This document shows positions 1 through 10,700 of a stretch of DNA of 64,000 nucleotides, in pieces. Position 1 is the stretch's first letter. Every line of letters begins with the position of its first letter. The DNA comes from Tilletiopsis washingtonensis (taxonomy: Eukaryota; Basidiomycota; Exobasidiomycetes; Entylomatales). The notes below the pieces were generated by a model, which did no database searches, was not told where the DNA came from, and saw only the letters and a program-made list of their open reading frames with translations. Position numbers and translations under genes: made by a program. The stretch spans positions 712,871 through 776,870 of the forward strand of contig NW_020312004.1 in assembly GCF_003144115.1 (NCBI RefSeq), read 5' to 3'.

Positions 1-170
1 CCCCCCCCCTCCCCTCCGGCGGCCGTGGGCCGCATTGCGCATTCGCAGATCCGCAATCCGCGCTTCCGAATCGCCGTTGTTCGCAAGCAAGGCAGCCGCG
101 TGACTTGATTTCGCAAAAATCGCTGACGCTTGATATCCCGCTCCACGGGGACGAACACAAAACCAAACAG

Positions 171-220
171 TGCCGCTCATCGTCGTCAACGTGCTGGTCA
201 TCATCTACGAGCTCATCTGA
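171..220 (+). CDS. Possible last exon of a small membrane protein (5' part off-window)
   Basis: After an acceptor-like AACCAAACAG, one frame reads PLIVVNVLVIIYELI and then TGA. This is a very hydrophobic tail like the C-terminal membrane helix of a small tail-anchored or two-pass protein. A branch-point-like CTGAC lies upstream at about 123. The exon would start with two bases of a split codon. No family can be named from 15 residues, and the upstream exons would lie before base 1 or are unrecognised. A chance hydrophobic stretch cannot be excluded. Confidence 0.3.
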
Positions 221-1788
221 GCCTGTCAACGATGCGGCTGGAAGATTGGCAAGGCGTACGGTGGACGGTGGACGGTGGACGGTGGACGGTGGACGGTGGA
301 CGGTGGACGGTGGACGGTGGGCGAGCGGGATGGGAGGGTCGGATTCGAGGCATGAGGCGTCGACAGAACGGGGTTGATTGAGAAGAGGCGAGGGACGTAG
401 AAAGAGAGAGGAGAGGAGAGAGAGAGGGTTACCAATAGTCACGCTATATTTTCTTGCTTTACCCTCTCCCGCGTCGTCGCAAGCGCTGAGAGCGCGGGTT
501 GCGTTGAGGGCAACGGCGGGGAGCGGAGAGAGAGGGAGAGAGCTCTCTCGAGATACGACGTTGGCGACGGCATGGAGTGGCTGACGATTGACGATGGACG
601 TGACACTCTACAAGGGGGCAAAGCATCAGTAAAGAGGGTGGCGTCGGGCGTTGCTCAATCCGCCCTTCTTTGTGCGTCTCTGACTCACGGGTGGGCCTTT
701 GAGTGCTCCCTGTGCGCATCCACGCGCCACGTGCTCCCAGTCCAGCGTCAATCATCCAAGCCTGCGACGCCAGGCACAGCCCGTGTAAGAGACGCAAATC
801 GTCACAACAAGGAGGAGGAGTAGTGTGGCCCGTCAAGGGGTGCCGTGCTGGTCCTTCTTGTCAATCTGGAGGGGAGAGAGCAACGTAGCGGGCAATGATG
901 CGCTCAAAGCCATGCCTGGAAAAAATGGTCCGTGTCTTTGACGTGCGTGGTTGGCTGCTTGCAGTAAAGGGTCTCGAGCAACGTCACACGCGGGCAGAGA
1001 TGAGGCCACGCGCGTCCACAGCATCAACTGTTGCCTTCTGCCAGAGCCAGCACTGCAGCGGCTTGCAGGTTTCTGCGACACCGAGCCGAGTTGCCACAAA
1101 GACATTGCCAGCCGTCAAGAATTCAAGGTCGATGTTGCACGTCGATTGCCAAAGAGCTAGCCTGGGGCTGCGTCAGTAGGCTTGATGGCGTCCCTCGACG
1201 CCATGGCGCATCTTTCTGTGCGCGGCAGCGTGGCACCCAGATCAACCTCCAAACGGCCATTGCGCGAGGCGGCTGGATGTGCCAGCCGTCTGGCTGGCCA
1301 CGTCGCGTGTCTGCTGCAGCTGCCTGTAGTGCAGCAAGTGTGATGGCACTCAAATTCCTGCTCCATGGCGGGCTGCAGCGTGTCGGCACCGTTGGAGGCA
1401 GCAGCAACCTCTGCACTCGCTCCACCTCTGCAGCTGCTTGTGCGGCTTGTGAGCTGCTGCAGGCCCCGATTGCCTCGTGCCGCTCCGCCAAGCGTGAAGG
1501 AGATCGATGGAGTGCGCAACCTTATTAGGCATGCAACAAGCGTGCCGCTCCTCTCGCAACGGAGCCGGGCTGTTTGCCATGAGCCACGCCCAGACGCGCG
1601 CGGGTCATCAAGTCCAGAAGCGTGAGCCACTGCTGAGAAAGATCATTTTACAAGCTGGAATCGTCACACGTCGTCGCCCCTGCCCTCTACCCTAGTAAGA
1701 CTCGCTCCCCATCGCCTGCCGCTCCGCACGCCTCGTCGTCGACGCCTCGCTGCGGCGATCAGATCAAGATCAACGAGCGTCGAGAGGC
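221..1788. other. Intergenic region, no supportable gene
   Basis: Apart from the heptamer array there is a purine-rich stretch (about 380-430, GAGAGAG-like). Short overlapping open frames exist on both strands, but none shows a protein-like composition or splice-consistent continuation. I see no RNA gene. The region probably holds the 3' flank of an upstream gene and the downstream flank of NFS1. Confidence 0.6.
258..320. repeat. Heptanucleotide tandem repeat, 9 perfect copies of ACGGTGG
   Basis: Nine uninterrupted copies of ACGGTGG are seen directly. A 7-bp unit shifts the reading frame at every copy, so it encodes a VDGGRWT-like period in all frames, but no gene uses it. It is not a telomeric unit. 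It is probably a minisatellite prone to slippage. Confidence 0.95.
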
Positions 1789-4017
1789 TCAGCCGCTCCA
1801 CTGGATCGTCTTGAGGTCGATGCCCTCCTGCACCATCTCGTACAGCGGGCTTGGAAGACGTTCGTGTCAGCGGCTTACTCTGCACGGCTCGACGACCACA
1901 GCGGCCCCACGTCAGCGCGAACTCACCTCATCTCGCGCAGCCGCTCGACGACCTTGATGATCTTCTCCGCAACGTAGTCGACCTCCTCCTGCGTCGTGAA
2001 GCGTCCAATGCCGAATCTCAGACTCGAGTGTGCGTTCTCGTCGTCCAGGCCAAGGGCGCGCAGGACGTAGCTCGGCTCCAGCGATGCGCTCGTGCAAGCG
2101 GAGCCCGAAGAGAGACAGATGTCCTTGAGCGCCATGAGCAAGGACTCGCCCTCGACGTATTGGAAGGACAGGTTGGTGCAGCCGGGGTAGTGAGAGGCCT
2201 CGTCGCCGTTGATGAGCACGTGGTCAATCGCGCCGAGCAGACGCGTCTTGAGACGGTCGGCGAGGTAGGAGATGTGCGCGTGGTCGTACTGCGCGTGAGG
2301 ATCGCAATGTCAGCTTTAGGGCACGATGAGCAAAGCAGGAGCTGCCAGCGACAACCAAAGCAGACTGCAGGGACTCAAGACCCCTGCATACGGGATCATC
2401 GCGCCGCAAAGACGCTCCCACTCATGCCGCGCGCGAGTGACGAGCTCGATGCTCACTCGACGCCGCCGTTGAGCAGCTCGAGCGAGCAAGCGAACTCTCC
2501 TCCCGCGCGCATCGGCGATGAGGGCATGCTGTTGTTTCATCTTCGTCCCTGCCCCTTCATCTTCCTGCGTCTCCTCCCTCCACAATGGCAGCTGGTAGCA
2601 CTTGACTCACCTTCATCTCGACCTTTGCCAACCTCGCCGCCTCTCCAAAGCCGACGACGAGATGCGGGGCCAGCGTGCCGCTGCGCAGACCGCGCTCCTG
2701 GCCTCCGCCATTGATGAGCGGCTCCATGCGCACACGCGGCCGACGGCGCACGTAGCACGCGCCCACGCCCTTTGGGCCATAGATCTTGTGGCTCGAGAGC
2801 GACATGAGATCGATGCCCATCTTGTCGACGTCGAGCTCGATCTTGCCCACGGCCTGCGCTGCGTCGGTGTGGAAGAGCGGCTTGCCGGAGAGTCCGGCAG
2901 ACTTGGCCAGCTGGGCACCCTTGGTCTTCAGCAGCGCGCCAATCTCGGCAAGAGGCTGAATGACGCCAATCTCGTTGTTCACGGCCATGATGGACACGAC
3001 GCACGTGTCGGGCCGCAGAGCCGCCTCAAGCTCTTGCATGCTAATCAGGCCGTTGGACTGGACCGGCAGGTACGTCACCTCGAAGCCCTCCTCCTGCAGC
3101 TTGCGCGCCGAGTCGAGCACGCACTTGTGCTCCGTCTGCGTCGTGATGACGTGCTTCTTCTTTGCGCCGTAGAAGCGCGCCACGCCCTTGAGCGACATGT
3201 TGTTGCTCTCCGTGGCACCGGACGTGAGGATCATCTCCTTTGCGTCGGCTCCGATGAGCGCACCAATGTGGGCGCGCGCAGTCTCGACGGCCGCTTCCGA
3301 CTCCCAGCCGTAGGCGTGCGTCTTGGAGTGAGGATTGCCGTACTGGTTGGTGAGGAAGGGAAGCATGGCGTCGAGCACCCGAGGGTCGACGGGAGTGGTG
3401 GACTGCGCATCGAGATAGATGGGACGCGTGGCCGAGTCGCCGACTGAGGCCGTCTGCAGAATCGCATCGAAGTCTGTGAAGCAGCTCATGAGTGACTGCG
3501 GGACAGGCAGATGCTGGTCGCTGCAGCGAGCCGCGCCCGCAGTGGCGCGAAGCGAGCGGCGAGTCCTGTGCCACCTATACGTGCCGCCAGATGCGGCCAT
3601 TGGCATGGTGCCGCAAGAGACGCATAGCGGCCACAGCCGTCGCGCAGATTCCAGCAGCGTGATGGCGCAGCGACCGTATCTCGCTCTCCGTGCTGCCTTG
3701 CGTCGGTGCGCGCCATGCCTATCTCCGCACCGGCGTCTTTCCATGCGCTATCCGTTCCACTCTCGCTCTTCCCTCACACCCCAGCCTCCCACTCTCGCGC
3801 ACGTCGACTTACCAGGCGAGCGTCTCTGGGCGCTTCCGCGGCTCTGCACCACGGGCTTGACCTCCTCGATGGGCGTCGGCGTGTGCGTGGCGAGGTGCGC
3901 GGGCGGCGTGGGTGCGACATAGCTGCGCGTGGCGCCGACGGCGGCGGGCAGCGCGCTGGGGCCTGCCGCTGCGCGGCGCAGTGCGGGCAGGGAGCGGGAG
4001 AGCAGACGAGAGGCCAT
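1789..4017 (-). CDS. NFS1: Mitochondrial cysteine desulfurase NFS1
   Basis: PLP enzyme that removes sulfur from cysteine for Fe-S cluster assembly on the ISU scaffold, normally with Isd11 and frataxin; family members also support tRNA thiolation. Exons 4017-3813, 3473-2611, 2288-1927 and 1849-1789 give 496 aa with all phases consistent. The N-terminus [19 protein letters not shown] is an Arg-rich mitochondrial presequence. Visible family marks are [16 protein letters not shown], the ATESNNM loop, [12 protein letters not shown] with the PLP lysine (about residue 297), the SGSACTSAS loop with the catalytic cysteine (about residue 418) and the diagnostic C-terminus [17 protein letters not shown]. 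Introns are 339, 322 and 77 nt; the two longer ones are long for this locus. Head-to-head with DSN1. The call is certain; exon 1-2 splicing is chosen on phase. Confidence 0.96.
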
Positions 4018-4534
4018 CGTGCGGGATGTGTGATGGGGGTTGACGTGGAGAAGAGGGCGGAGCGAGCGGCTCGAGCGATGCTTGAGAGGCGAGAGGCCCA
4101 CTCGAGGACCCACGCCACGCGCTTATTCAGCGGCGCCGCGGCCGGTGCGGCGGGCGAGAGATGCGTGGGAGCAGCGCTCGGACGGCGTGGTCACGTGCAC
4201 GCGGCGCGCTTGCCCGGGGCGCCCGCCATCGGGCCGCCGGTGCGCGGGGCCACTGAGTGGCAGCATGTGAGGCGCATGGCGGCCGGCTGAGGCGAAGTGG
4301 CTGGGCATGGCGAGCTTATGACGGCGAGGTGCCGAGTGCTGTGCGCACGAGGCGGCGATGCATGGCGCCGCGCGGGCGTGTGGTGGGAGCGGCGGCGGCG
4401 GCGCGGCTGGCGGAGCAACACGCGACGCGTCGGCGCGCGCCTTGGCCTTGCTTCCCCACCGCCTCCATCTCATACCCCTCGCCCTCCTCTCTCGCGCGCG
4501 CCGCCTCGTCCGCGGGCGCCTGCACACGCCCACC
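4018..4534. promoter_or_regulatory. Divergent promoter region NFS1 / DSN1
   Basis: This 517-bp spacer separates two opposite start codons and must carry both promoters. It is extremely GC-rich (CGCGGC-type runs). I see no clear TATA box or named regulatory motif. Confidence 0.5.
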
Positions 4535-6397
4535 ATGTCGCGACGCAGCACCCGTCTCTCCGCCACGCTCTCCTCTTCTGGCCCGTCGTCTGCGGCGTCC
4601 GCCTCGGGCTCGCGCTCCTCGCCCGGCGCGCTGCCGGCAACATCTACGCGCCGCCGCGCCGGCGCGGGCAAGGAGCGCCGCTTCGAGGACATCCTCGCCG
4701 GTGCCGGCGACGAGACGCGAGACGTAGGCGGGCAGAGCGACTTTGTGCATCACGTGCACAAGGAAGCGCCAAAACGGCCGGCTGCGGCGCCGGCGAAGAG
4801 AAAGGCTGAGGAGCCGGCGCGCAAGGAGAAGGCGACGGTCAGGAGACCGAGGAAAAGTGAGTGTCGCATGCGCTGCGCGAGAGCACAGGACGGATGCGGA
4901 GCGCGGATGCGGGCAGTGCATGCTGTCGGCCCGCGAGAGATGGGCGAGGAGAGAGAAAGAGAGGGTCGGGTGCTGGCGCTGCCCGGGCGACGAGAGAGGC
5001 AGCCCGGCTCGCCTCTGCAGCCGGACCTTGCTCGGGCAGGCCAGAGGGCGTGTTGCTCTGTGCCCTGCGCATCGACAGCGCTTCTTCCGCACATCGATCA
5101 TGCTCAGCCGCTGTTGTGTCGCGCGTCGCAGGTGCTGATTCTCTCTCACCTAGCGTACGGCGAAGAGAAAGGCGAAGACGACTTCATCTTTTCTCGCACC
5201 GCTCCTTCTGCGCCTGCCGCCATCGGCTCTAATGCAGCTCTCGCGCCTCCATCAAAGAGCACCTCCTCGTCTCGGCGCGGCATTCCCGGTGCTCTCGGCG
5301 CACCGCCTTCTTCCGACGCAGCTTCCGCCGGTGATGCCTCTCGCTTCACGTCTCGCACTCGCATGGAGCCCATGCCGATGGAGGAAGAGACGCCCATCAT
5401 TCGTCGCAATCAAGCACTGCGCGCCGGTCTCGGCTCCAGCGCTGCTGCCTCTTCCTCCTCCACAGCCGCACGAGTGGGCGAAGGCAGTAGTGAGCCCAGT
5501 AGTGCGGCGCCGAAGCATCGACGTCGAGATTCAATGGGCCTCAAGACTACACGTCGAGTGTCGTCGCTCTCCAACGGCGCAATGGCGCACCCACACGAGT
5601 CCGTGCCCTTTTCCGAGCTCTTTCGGCATGCCTCGACGTCGCTCGCGGACGCGCAGCGCATGCGCACCCTCGTGTCGTGGATTCTGCGACGCGGCGTGGA
5701 GAAGGCGAAGCGCGGAGAGTGGGAGGTGGGAAAGGGAAAGAAGAAGGTCGGGATGAAGGAGGAGGAGAGGGAGAAGGTCAAGGGAATGGAGAGCGTGTTG
5801 GAGAAGGTCATGGAGGAGACGCTGGAGGAGCTTGAGAGGGGCAGGATTGACGTCGACTGGAATACGCGCGCACGGGTGAGTTGCCTCGTCCTCTGCGGCC
5901 GTCACACAGCATGGTCGCGCTGACAGATCTCCCTCCTCTCAAGACGAGTTACTCGAGCGCCACTGTGCATCCGCGCAACGTCACGAATGCTGCAAGCGCC
6001 ACTCGTCTGGAAGGAGTGGTAGGCAGCATGGCGCGTGAGGTGTCACGCTGGGAAGCCGAAGAACGCTCGATCGAGGCTTTCGAGGCCGAGACTGCCAGGC
6101 TTCTCTCCTCGCTCGACTCTGCCGACTCGACGCACGAGGAGGAGTGGCAAGAGACGGACCTGGATGGCGAAGCGCAGGAAGCGTGGAACTTGGCCAACAA
6201 GACGTTGGCGAGTGAGGCAGCATGGCTTGAGGAACGCAAACGATCGAAGAGCGGCGCGACGCAGATCAGTGAGCAAGTCAAGGCTGTGGAAGCCGAGATT
6301 CGGCGTTTGGCTGCGTCGTCGTCGAGCTCGTCGACGGAGGAGGTGGAGGGCACGCAAAGAGATGCGAGGTTTGGAGAGCTCGAGTTCAACGTGAGTT

Positions 6398-6431
<34 letters not shown>

Positions 6432-6833
6432 CTCCCTTGCTTTGGCGCTGTGGAAAGCTGACCCTTGTGCCTTCAGGTGGATCGGCTGCACTCGCTCTCT
6501 CATTCCTACGTCCAGCTCTCCGCCCTTGCCTCTCGCTACGTAAGCGCCATCTCTCTTCGCGCCGCAAATGCGCTGCAAGCACAGCGCTCTCTCTCCAACA
6601 CGGGCGCCTCGTCCAGCAGCGCCGCGGCGTCGTCGTCGAACGATGCGGACGGAGCGGCACAGGCCGAAACGGCAGGAGGCGCGGCAGCCAAGAGTCGCGA
6701 GGACGTAGAGAGGCTTCTTGCGCGCCTGGCGGAGGAGACCGAGATGGGCGACGGGCAGGAGGAAGAGGAGGACGTCGTCGCAGAGGAGAGTGCGGGAGAT
6801 CTGTTGGCCGCACTCGTTGGCAAACGCAGATAG
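4535..6833 (+). CDS. DSN1: Kinetochore protein DSN1/Mis13 (MIS12 complex)
   Basis: Subunit of the Mis12/MIND complex that links centromeric chromatin to the Ndc80 complex. Exons 4535-4856, 5154-5875, 5944-6390 and 6477-6833 give 615 aa in phase. The N-terminal ~245 residues are Ser/Ala-rich and basic. The Mis13 core begins near residue 250 with HPHESVPFSELFRHAS and continues through AQRMRTLVSWILRRG, a charged helical stretch (EEEREKVKGMESVLEK), then VHPRNVTNAA. The C-terminal part is predicted coiled coil (SQIS/VEAEIRRLAA-like heptads) and ends in an acidic tail. The start has CACC before ATG. Intron 2 ends in a strong polypyrimidine acceptor (TCTCCCTCCTCTCAAG); a nearer AG would break the phase. 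The family call rests on core motifs seen by eye. Confidence 0.85.
6401..6429 (+). repeat. (CTG)n microsatellite inside DSN1 intron 3
   Basis: About nine CTG units begin 10 nt after the donor of the 86-nt third intron. Length changes would alter intron size only. Confidence 0.95.
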
Positions 6834-7103
6834 ACCGCCTTTCCCCTCCACGTCTTGCGTCGACGTCAAGACCTTGCGATCAATCCTACAGCTTCTCCTC
6901 GCGGCCACCGCACATTGCCACGTTCTCGACCTCGCTCCCCTCACATTTCATGGTCGCCTCTCTCCCGGCGCCCTCGCACTCTGCCTCGCTCGGTCTGCCA
7001 TACCCTCACGCTCACGAAGATACGGCTCAATGCAATTAGCAACGATTCACGCTCTCCGCTCTCCGTCTCTACTGCTCCTAGCTTGACGTCCCTCGCGCTC
7101 CCT

Positions 7104-7587
7104 TCACTTGAAGCTCCGCGCTCCCCGCAACGGCGCAAACGAGCCGTGTGCGGGCCCGCCGACCTCCGAGGCCGAGACGAGCTCCATGGGGCCGTGCATG
7201 CGCTTCAGCTGCACGTGGCCGCCCATCAGGAGGTCATGCAGCTTTTGCTGTGCGGCGGGGCAGCATCAGCAGGAGAAGGCGGCGGCGCGAAGGGGTGCCA
7301 AGGCGGGCGGGCGGGCGGGACGCACCAGATCAGTGACTCCTCTGGCTCTCTCGAAGTCATCGCGCAGCCACTGCACCGTCTCGAAGCGCGCCTGCGGGTT
7401 GGGGATGTTGCGCGTGGCGCGCAGGAAGCTGCGGTAGAGCGAGATGCCGCGGTTGCGCATCAGGAAGTGCTCCAGCGTGCCGCCGGGCAGGTCGGGCAGC
7501 TTGCGCCGACGCGGCGGCGACGGAGCAGACAAGGAGGAGGCGGAGGTGGAGGAGGCGGAAGAGGAAGAGGACCTTGAAGAGGAGACA
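7104..7587 (-). CDS. LYRM2: LYR-motif (Complex1_LYR) protein, LYRM2-like; 5' end unresolved
   Basis: Small mitochondrial LYR protein. LYRM2-type members bind the acyl carrier protein and are linked to respiratory-chain biogenesis. Supported exons are 7587(?)-7326 and 7247-7104 (78-nt intron, phase 0). Seen are LPGGTLEHFLMRNRG, then LYRSFLRATRNIPNP with the LYR tripeptide and conserved downstream Arg/Phe, then LRDDFERARG and LMGGHVQLKRM, which match LYRM2 in order and spacing. The stop follows GARSFK. No ATG lies in frame upstream of this homology. The first Met (7460) falls inside the conserved helix and would give 92 aa. A separate upstream exon, or splicing from the neighbouring gene, is needed for a full N-terminus. 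Convergent with DSN1, 270 bp apart. Confidence 0.75.
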
Positions 7588-7789
7588 CTGCGAAAGGGGA
7601 CGGATGCGTTTCAATGCTCTGATATTGCGCAGACGAGAACAGACGGGGAGAAGTGGGCTGAGAGCGGGGAGAGAGAGTGCGGACCTGTCTCCTCCCCCTT
7701 CCCCTTGGCCCGATGCAAGCCTTTGCAGAACGTGCCACTGCCCTTCGAACCGGTGCGGAGAAGGATGGAGAGGGGAGAGAAAGGCAAGC

Positions 7790-10700
7790 TCACGTCCGGC
7801 TGCTGCCATCGGCCTTCTTGCCGCCCTCGTTTGAGCCGCCATCGATGACTGGGCGACGCTTTCCCTCTGCGCGCGAAGGCGAAGGTCAGCATATAGCATG
7901 CATCAGCTCTCCTCCCGCTCTCGAGGACGAAGGGAGGCACGCAATGCGCGTAAGGCAGCAAGGCCGAGCCTGAGGAGATACAAAGGCAGACACTCACCGT
8001 GCTCGTTGAACTGCGAAGAACGACGGTTGGGGCCCCAGCCCGTCGTGGAGCGCTCCTCGGGCGTGACGGCATCTGCGCCTCCACTGAGGGCACATAGTGT
8101 GTGTCGTGGGTAGGAGAGGAGGGAGTGCGTCAGCTCCACGCTTTGAACGGCGCTTGAGCAGCAAGGGAACGGCATGAGGGAAGACGAGGGGCTGAGACGG
8201 CTAGAAGAGGAGAACACAGGAGACGTTCACGTTGCGCTCCTCCGCGAGGGCTCTCGGCACTCTCTCCCTCAGTACACTCCGCGCCACGTCCAAGCTCGCA
8301 ACTTGGCCGAAGAGAATCTTCGGCAAGCCTGCGAATTTGGCCAGGGCGAAGGACACACTGAAGAAGAGAGCGTCGAGCAGAGCAGCAAGCAGAGCACCAT
8401 CTCCTCGACGCTTCGGCCTTCCGTCCGTGCAGCAAGACTCCCTCAACGAGCTTGTCTCTCGATTCGTAGCGCACGGCTACAAGTCGAGGCGAGAGCTCGT
8501 TGAGGAACGCCTCGCTGCACGATTGGACGGATGAAGAGAAGCGCTCCTTCCATCATTTCCCGGCTCCGCTCGTCATCCCTCAACTCAGAGAGCGTTGCGG
8601 AAGAGACTCTTCCGCAAGCTCTGCGAGTTGAAAGATGACGAAGGGCCGCGGAGAACGAGAGGAGGAGCGCGACGATGAGGACTAGCAAGCAGCCATAACT
8701 CCATGCTCGAATAGCAGAGAGAAGCTCTTCGACAAACTCCTTGCCTCGGAGCTGCTCGGAGGTATCCAAGTGCTCAGAGCCGAGACGTATGCTTGTGCTT
8801 GTCGAAGGGCTTCTCTTTGCACCATCGGACAGTTGAGGAGATGAGAATCCAGCACGCTCCTCCCCATCCTTCGCCGCGTCCACGTGCGCCATCATTCAAC
8901 TCGCCGCTGTTGCGCAAGAGCATGCTTGCGCAAGAACTGCGAGTTGAAGAGCGACGAAACAAGGACGCGGGGAACGGCGGGCAGGAAGGTGGTCGCGAGA
9001 AGCTGCAGTGTCCTCAGCCATCCATGCAGAGAAAGCTCTGCGTCGAATCCTCTCCTCCTTTGACTCAGAGCTGCTCGGAGGCATCCAAGGGCTCTGAGTC
9101 AAGGAACAAGCTCGCCGCACAGGTCCTTCTGCATGAATTGCTGAGAGAAGAGGCGCATCTATCGCTGCTTCGTGCTCTCATCCTTCGCTGCAGCTGAACG
9201 AGAACAGGCAACTCGAGGACCTTGCGCAAGATCCTTGCGCAAGGTCGACGAGTTGCACCGCTCCTCCCTCAGCCGCAGGGAAGGATGGGAGCGCTAGTAG
9301 CGCTCCGCCTGGCGCTGACGGATGGGGAGGTAGCGGTGATTCTTTGCAAGCGAGGCAGAAGCAGCAACGCATCATGCTTTCTCGCATCCGGAGCGCTCGG
9401 AGCAGCGCTCGGAAGCTCCGAGCGCTCCGGATGCGAGAAAGCATGTTGCGCAGCCGCTTCTGCATCCCTCGCAGGGAGACTAGCGTCGCCCATCTCCCCC
9501 GCATCGCCCGCTTCTCCACAGCGCAGCGTGCACGTAGAAATGGACACGCAGTGATTCATCGAAGAGAATCTTCGACGAACCACTCGAGTCCACTTTCTCC
9601 AAGCACGATGCGCCATGAAGAGCAAGCGATGAGGAGATGAGAGGGCCGACAAGCACGCCAGCGCGCCGCTTGTTCCTCGTCGCCCGCTTGGCCTTCTCAG
9701 CGCGTCAGTCGTTCCCGGCGCAACTCGACCGCCATGCCGAAGCAGAATCTTTGGCAGGGCTCTCAAGTTGTGCCGGTCCCGCATGACGCGCTGAGAAGGA
9801 GAAGCTCGAGAGGAGTGAGAGGCAGGCAGAGCGTGCCATGTGCCCCCGTCGCGCCCTCATCGAGCGAGCAAGACAAGCTTGCTACTGCCTCGCCGATCTC
9901 CGCACGCTGTCCACTGTTCACAGCGCTCATCTCTGGAACGCAGCGTATAGGCCGACCGCGCGCGAGATGTCCTGCGTCCGCAGCGGCGAAAGCAAGGACA
10001 TCTTGCGCGCAACCAGCGTGAGCACAGCGCTCGGAGTCTGATGCGCTGGAGCAGAGAGGACAACGACGAGGATGGCATGGCAAAGGGTCCCTTGGACCTC
10101 CTCTCCCAGCTGGCTCTCGCGACCGAAGGAGCCGTCAGGTAGACGAAGGCAGCTGGCAACATGATGCGTCGCACTTACTTTGACGCGAGCCACACGCGAG
10201 CGCTAGAGCTCAAAGACAGGCATGTCCTCGAGTTCTAGCGCTCGCGCCTGGTCCATATCAAAGTGAGCGCGACGGATCTGCCGCAAGCCTGCCTTCGTCT
10301 GTCTCTCCAGCTCGCATCTCTCAAGCTTCTTGGCTCGTCTTCGATCGAGTCGCGCTCACTAGCTCTGCCACTGCAATCTGCGAGGAGCAGCATGCAACCT
10401 CGTCCTCTATCTCCTTGGCGCCGCCCACACTCAGCGCCTCACGTAGCCCACGGTACTCACATCTTTGCGCCCTCGGCCATCGTCGCCGCCTCGGGGTGCG
10501 GCGCCGACGTCGTGCTACCGTGCATGGCCACGCTGCATCATCTCATCAGCATCTCATCTCATCTCCACCTCTTTCACTCTGCACTCACCTACTCCCGGCA
10601 CTCCCCTCAGGCGGCGCGCTCATCTGGCTGGGATCCTTGCTGGTGATGGGCTCGTCGGCACGCGTGTAGCCCGGGTGCTGGTGCAGCGCGCCCTTGCCCG

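Larger units (their letters stand above)
8290..10360. repeat. Tandem array of at least 13 imperfect inverted repeats (hairpin family) within one intron
   Basis: Inverted repeats follow each other with apical centres near 8315, 8476, 8606, 8767, 8921, 9081, 9232, 9410, 9567, 9744, 9984, 10220 and 10311. The first ten are spaced 130-178 bp (mean about 159). Members share features. The apex GAAGAGAATCTTC is identical in units 1 and 9, with a related apex in unit 10. Outer boxes CAACTC(G)/(C)GAGTTG are present in units 3, 5 and 7 and with one mismatch in unit 10. Outside the cores the arms remain imperfectly complementary. No transposase, reverse transcriptase or other enzyme is encoded. It reads as a diverged tandem family able to fold as RNA in the transcript of the host gene. 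Confidence 0.8.

Noticed and set aside
258-320. CRISPR-like or telomeric repeat
   Set aside because: No spacers between units, a eukaryotic context, and ACGGTGG is not a telomere unit.
7326-7460. LYR protein starting at the internal Met (7460)
   Set aside because: Homology to LYRM2 (TLEHFL..) extends upstream of this Met, so a 92-aa product would lack part of the first helix. Mentioned only as a fallback.
8290-10360. DNA transposon or MITE cluster as the explanation for the hairpins
   Set aside because: No transposase frame, no clear target-site duplications around units, and the units are regularly spaced rather than nested. It remains possible for the distant origin of the family, so it is not used as the call.
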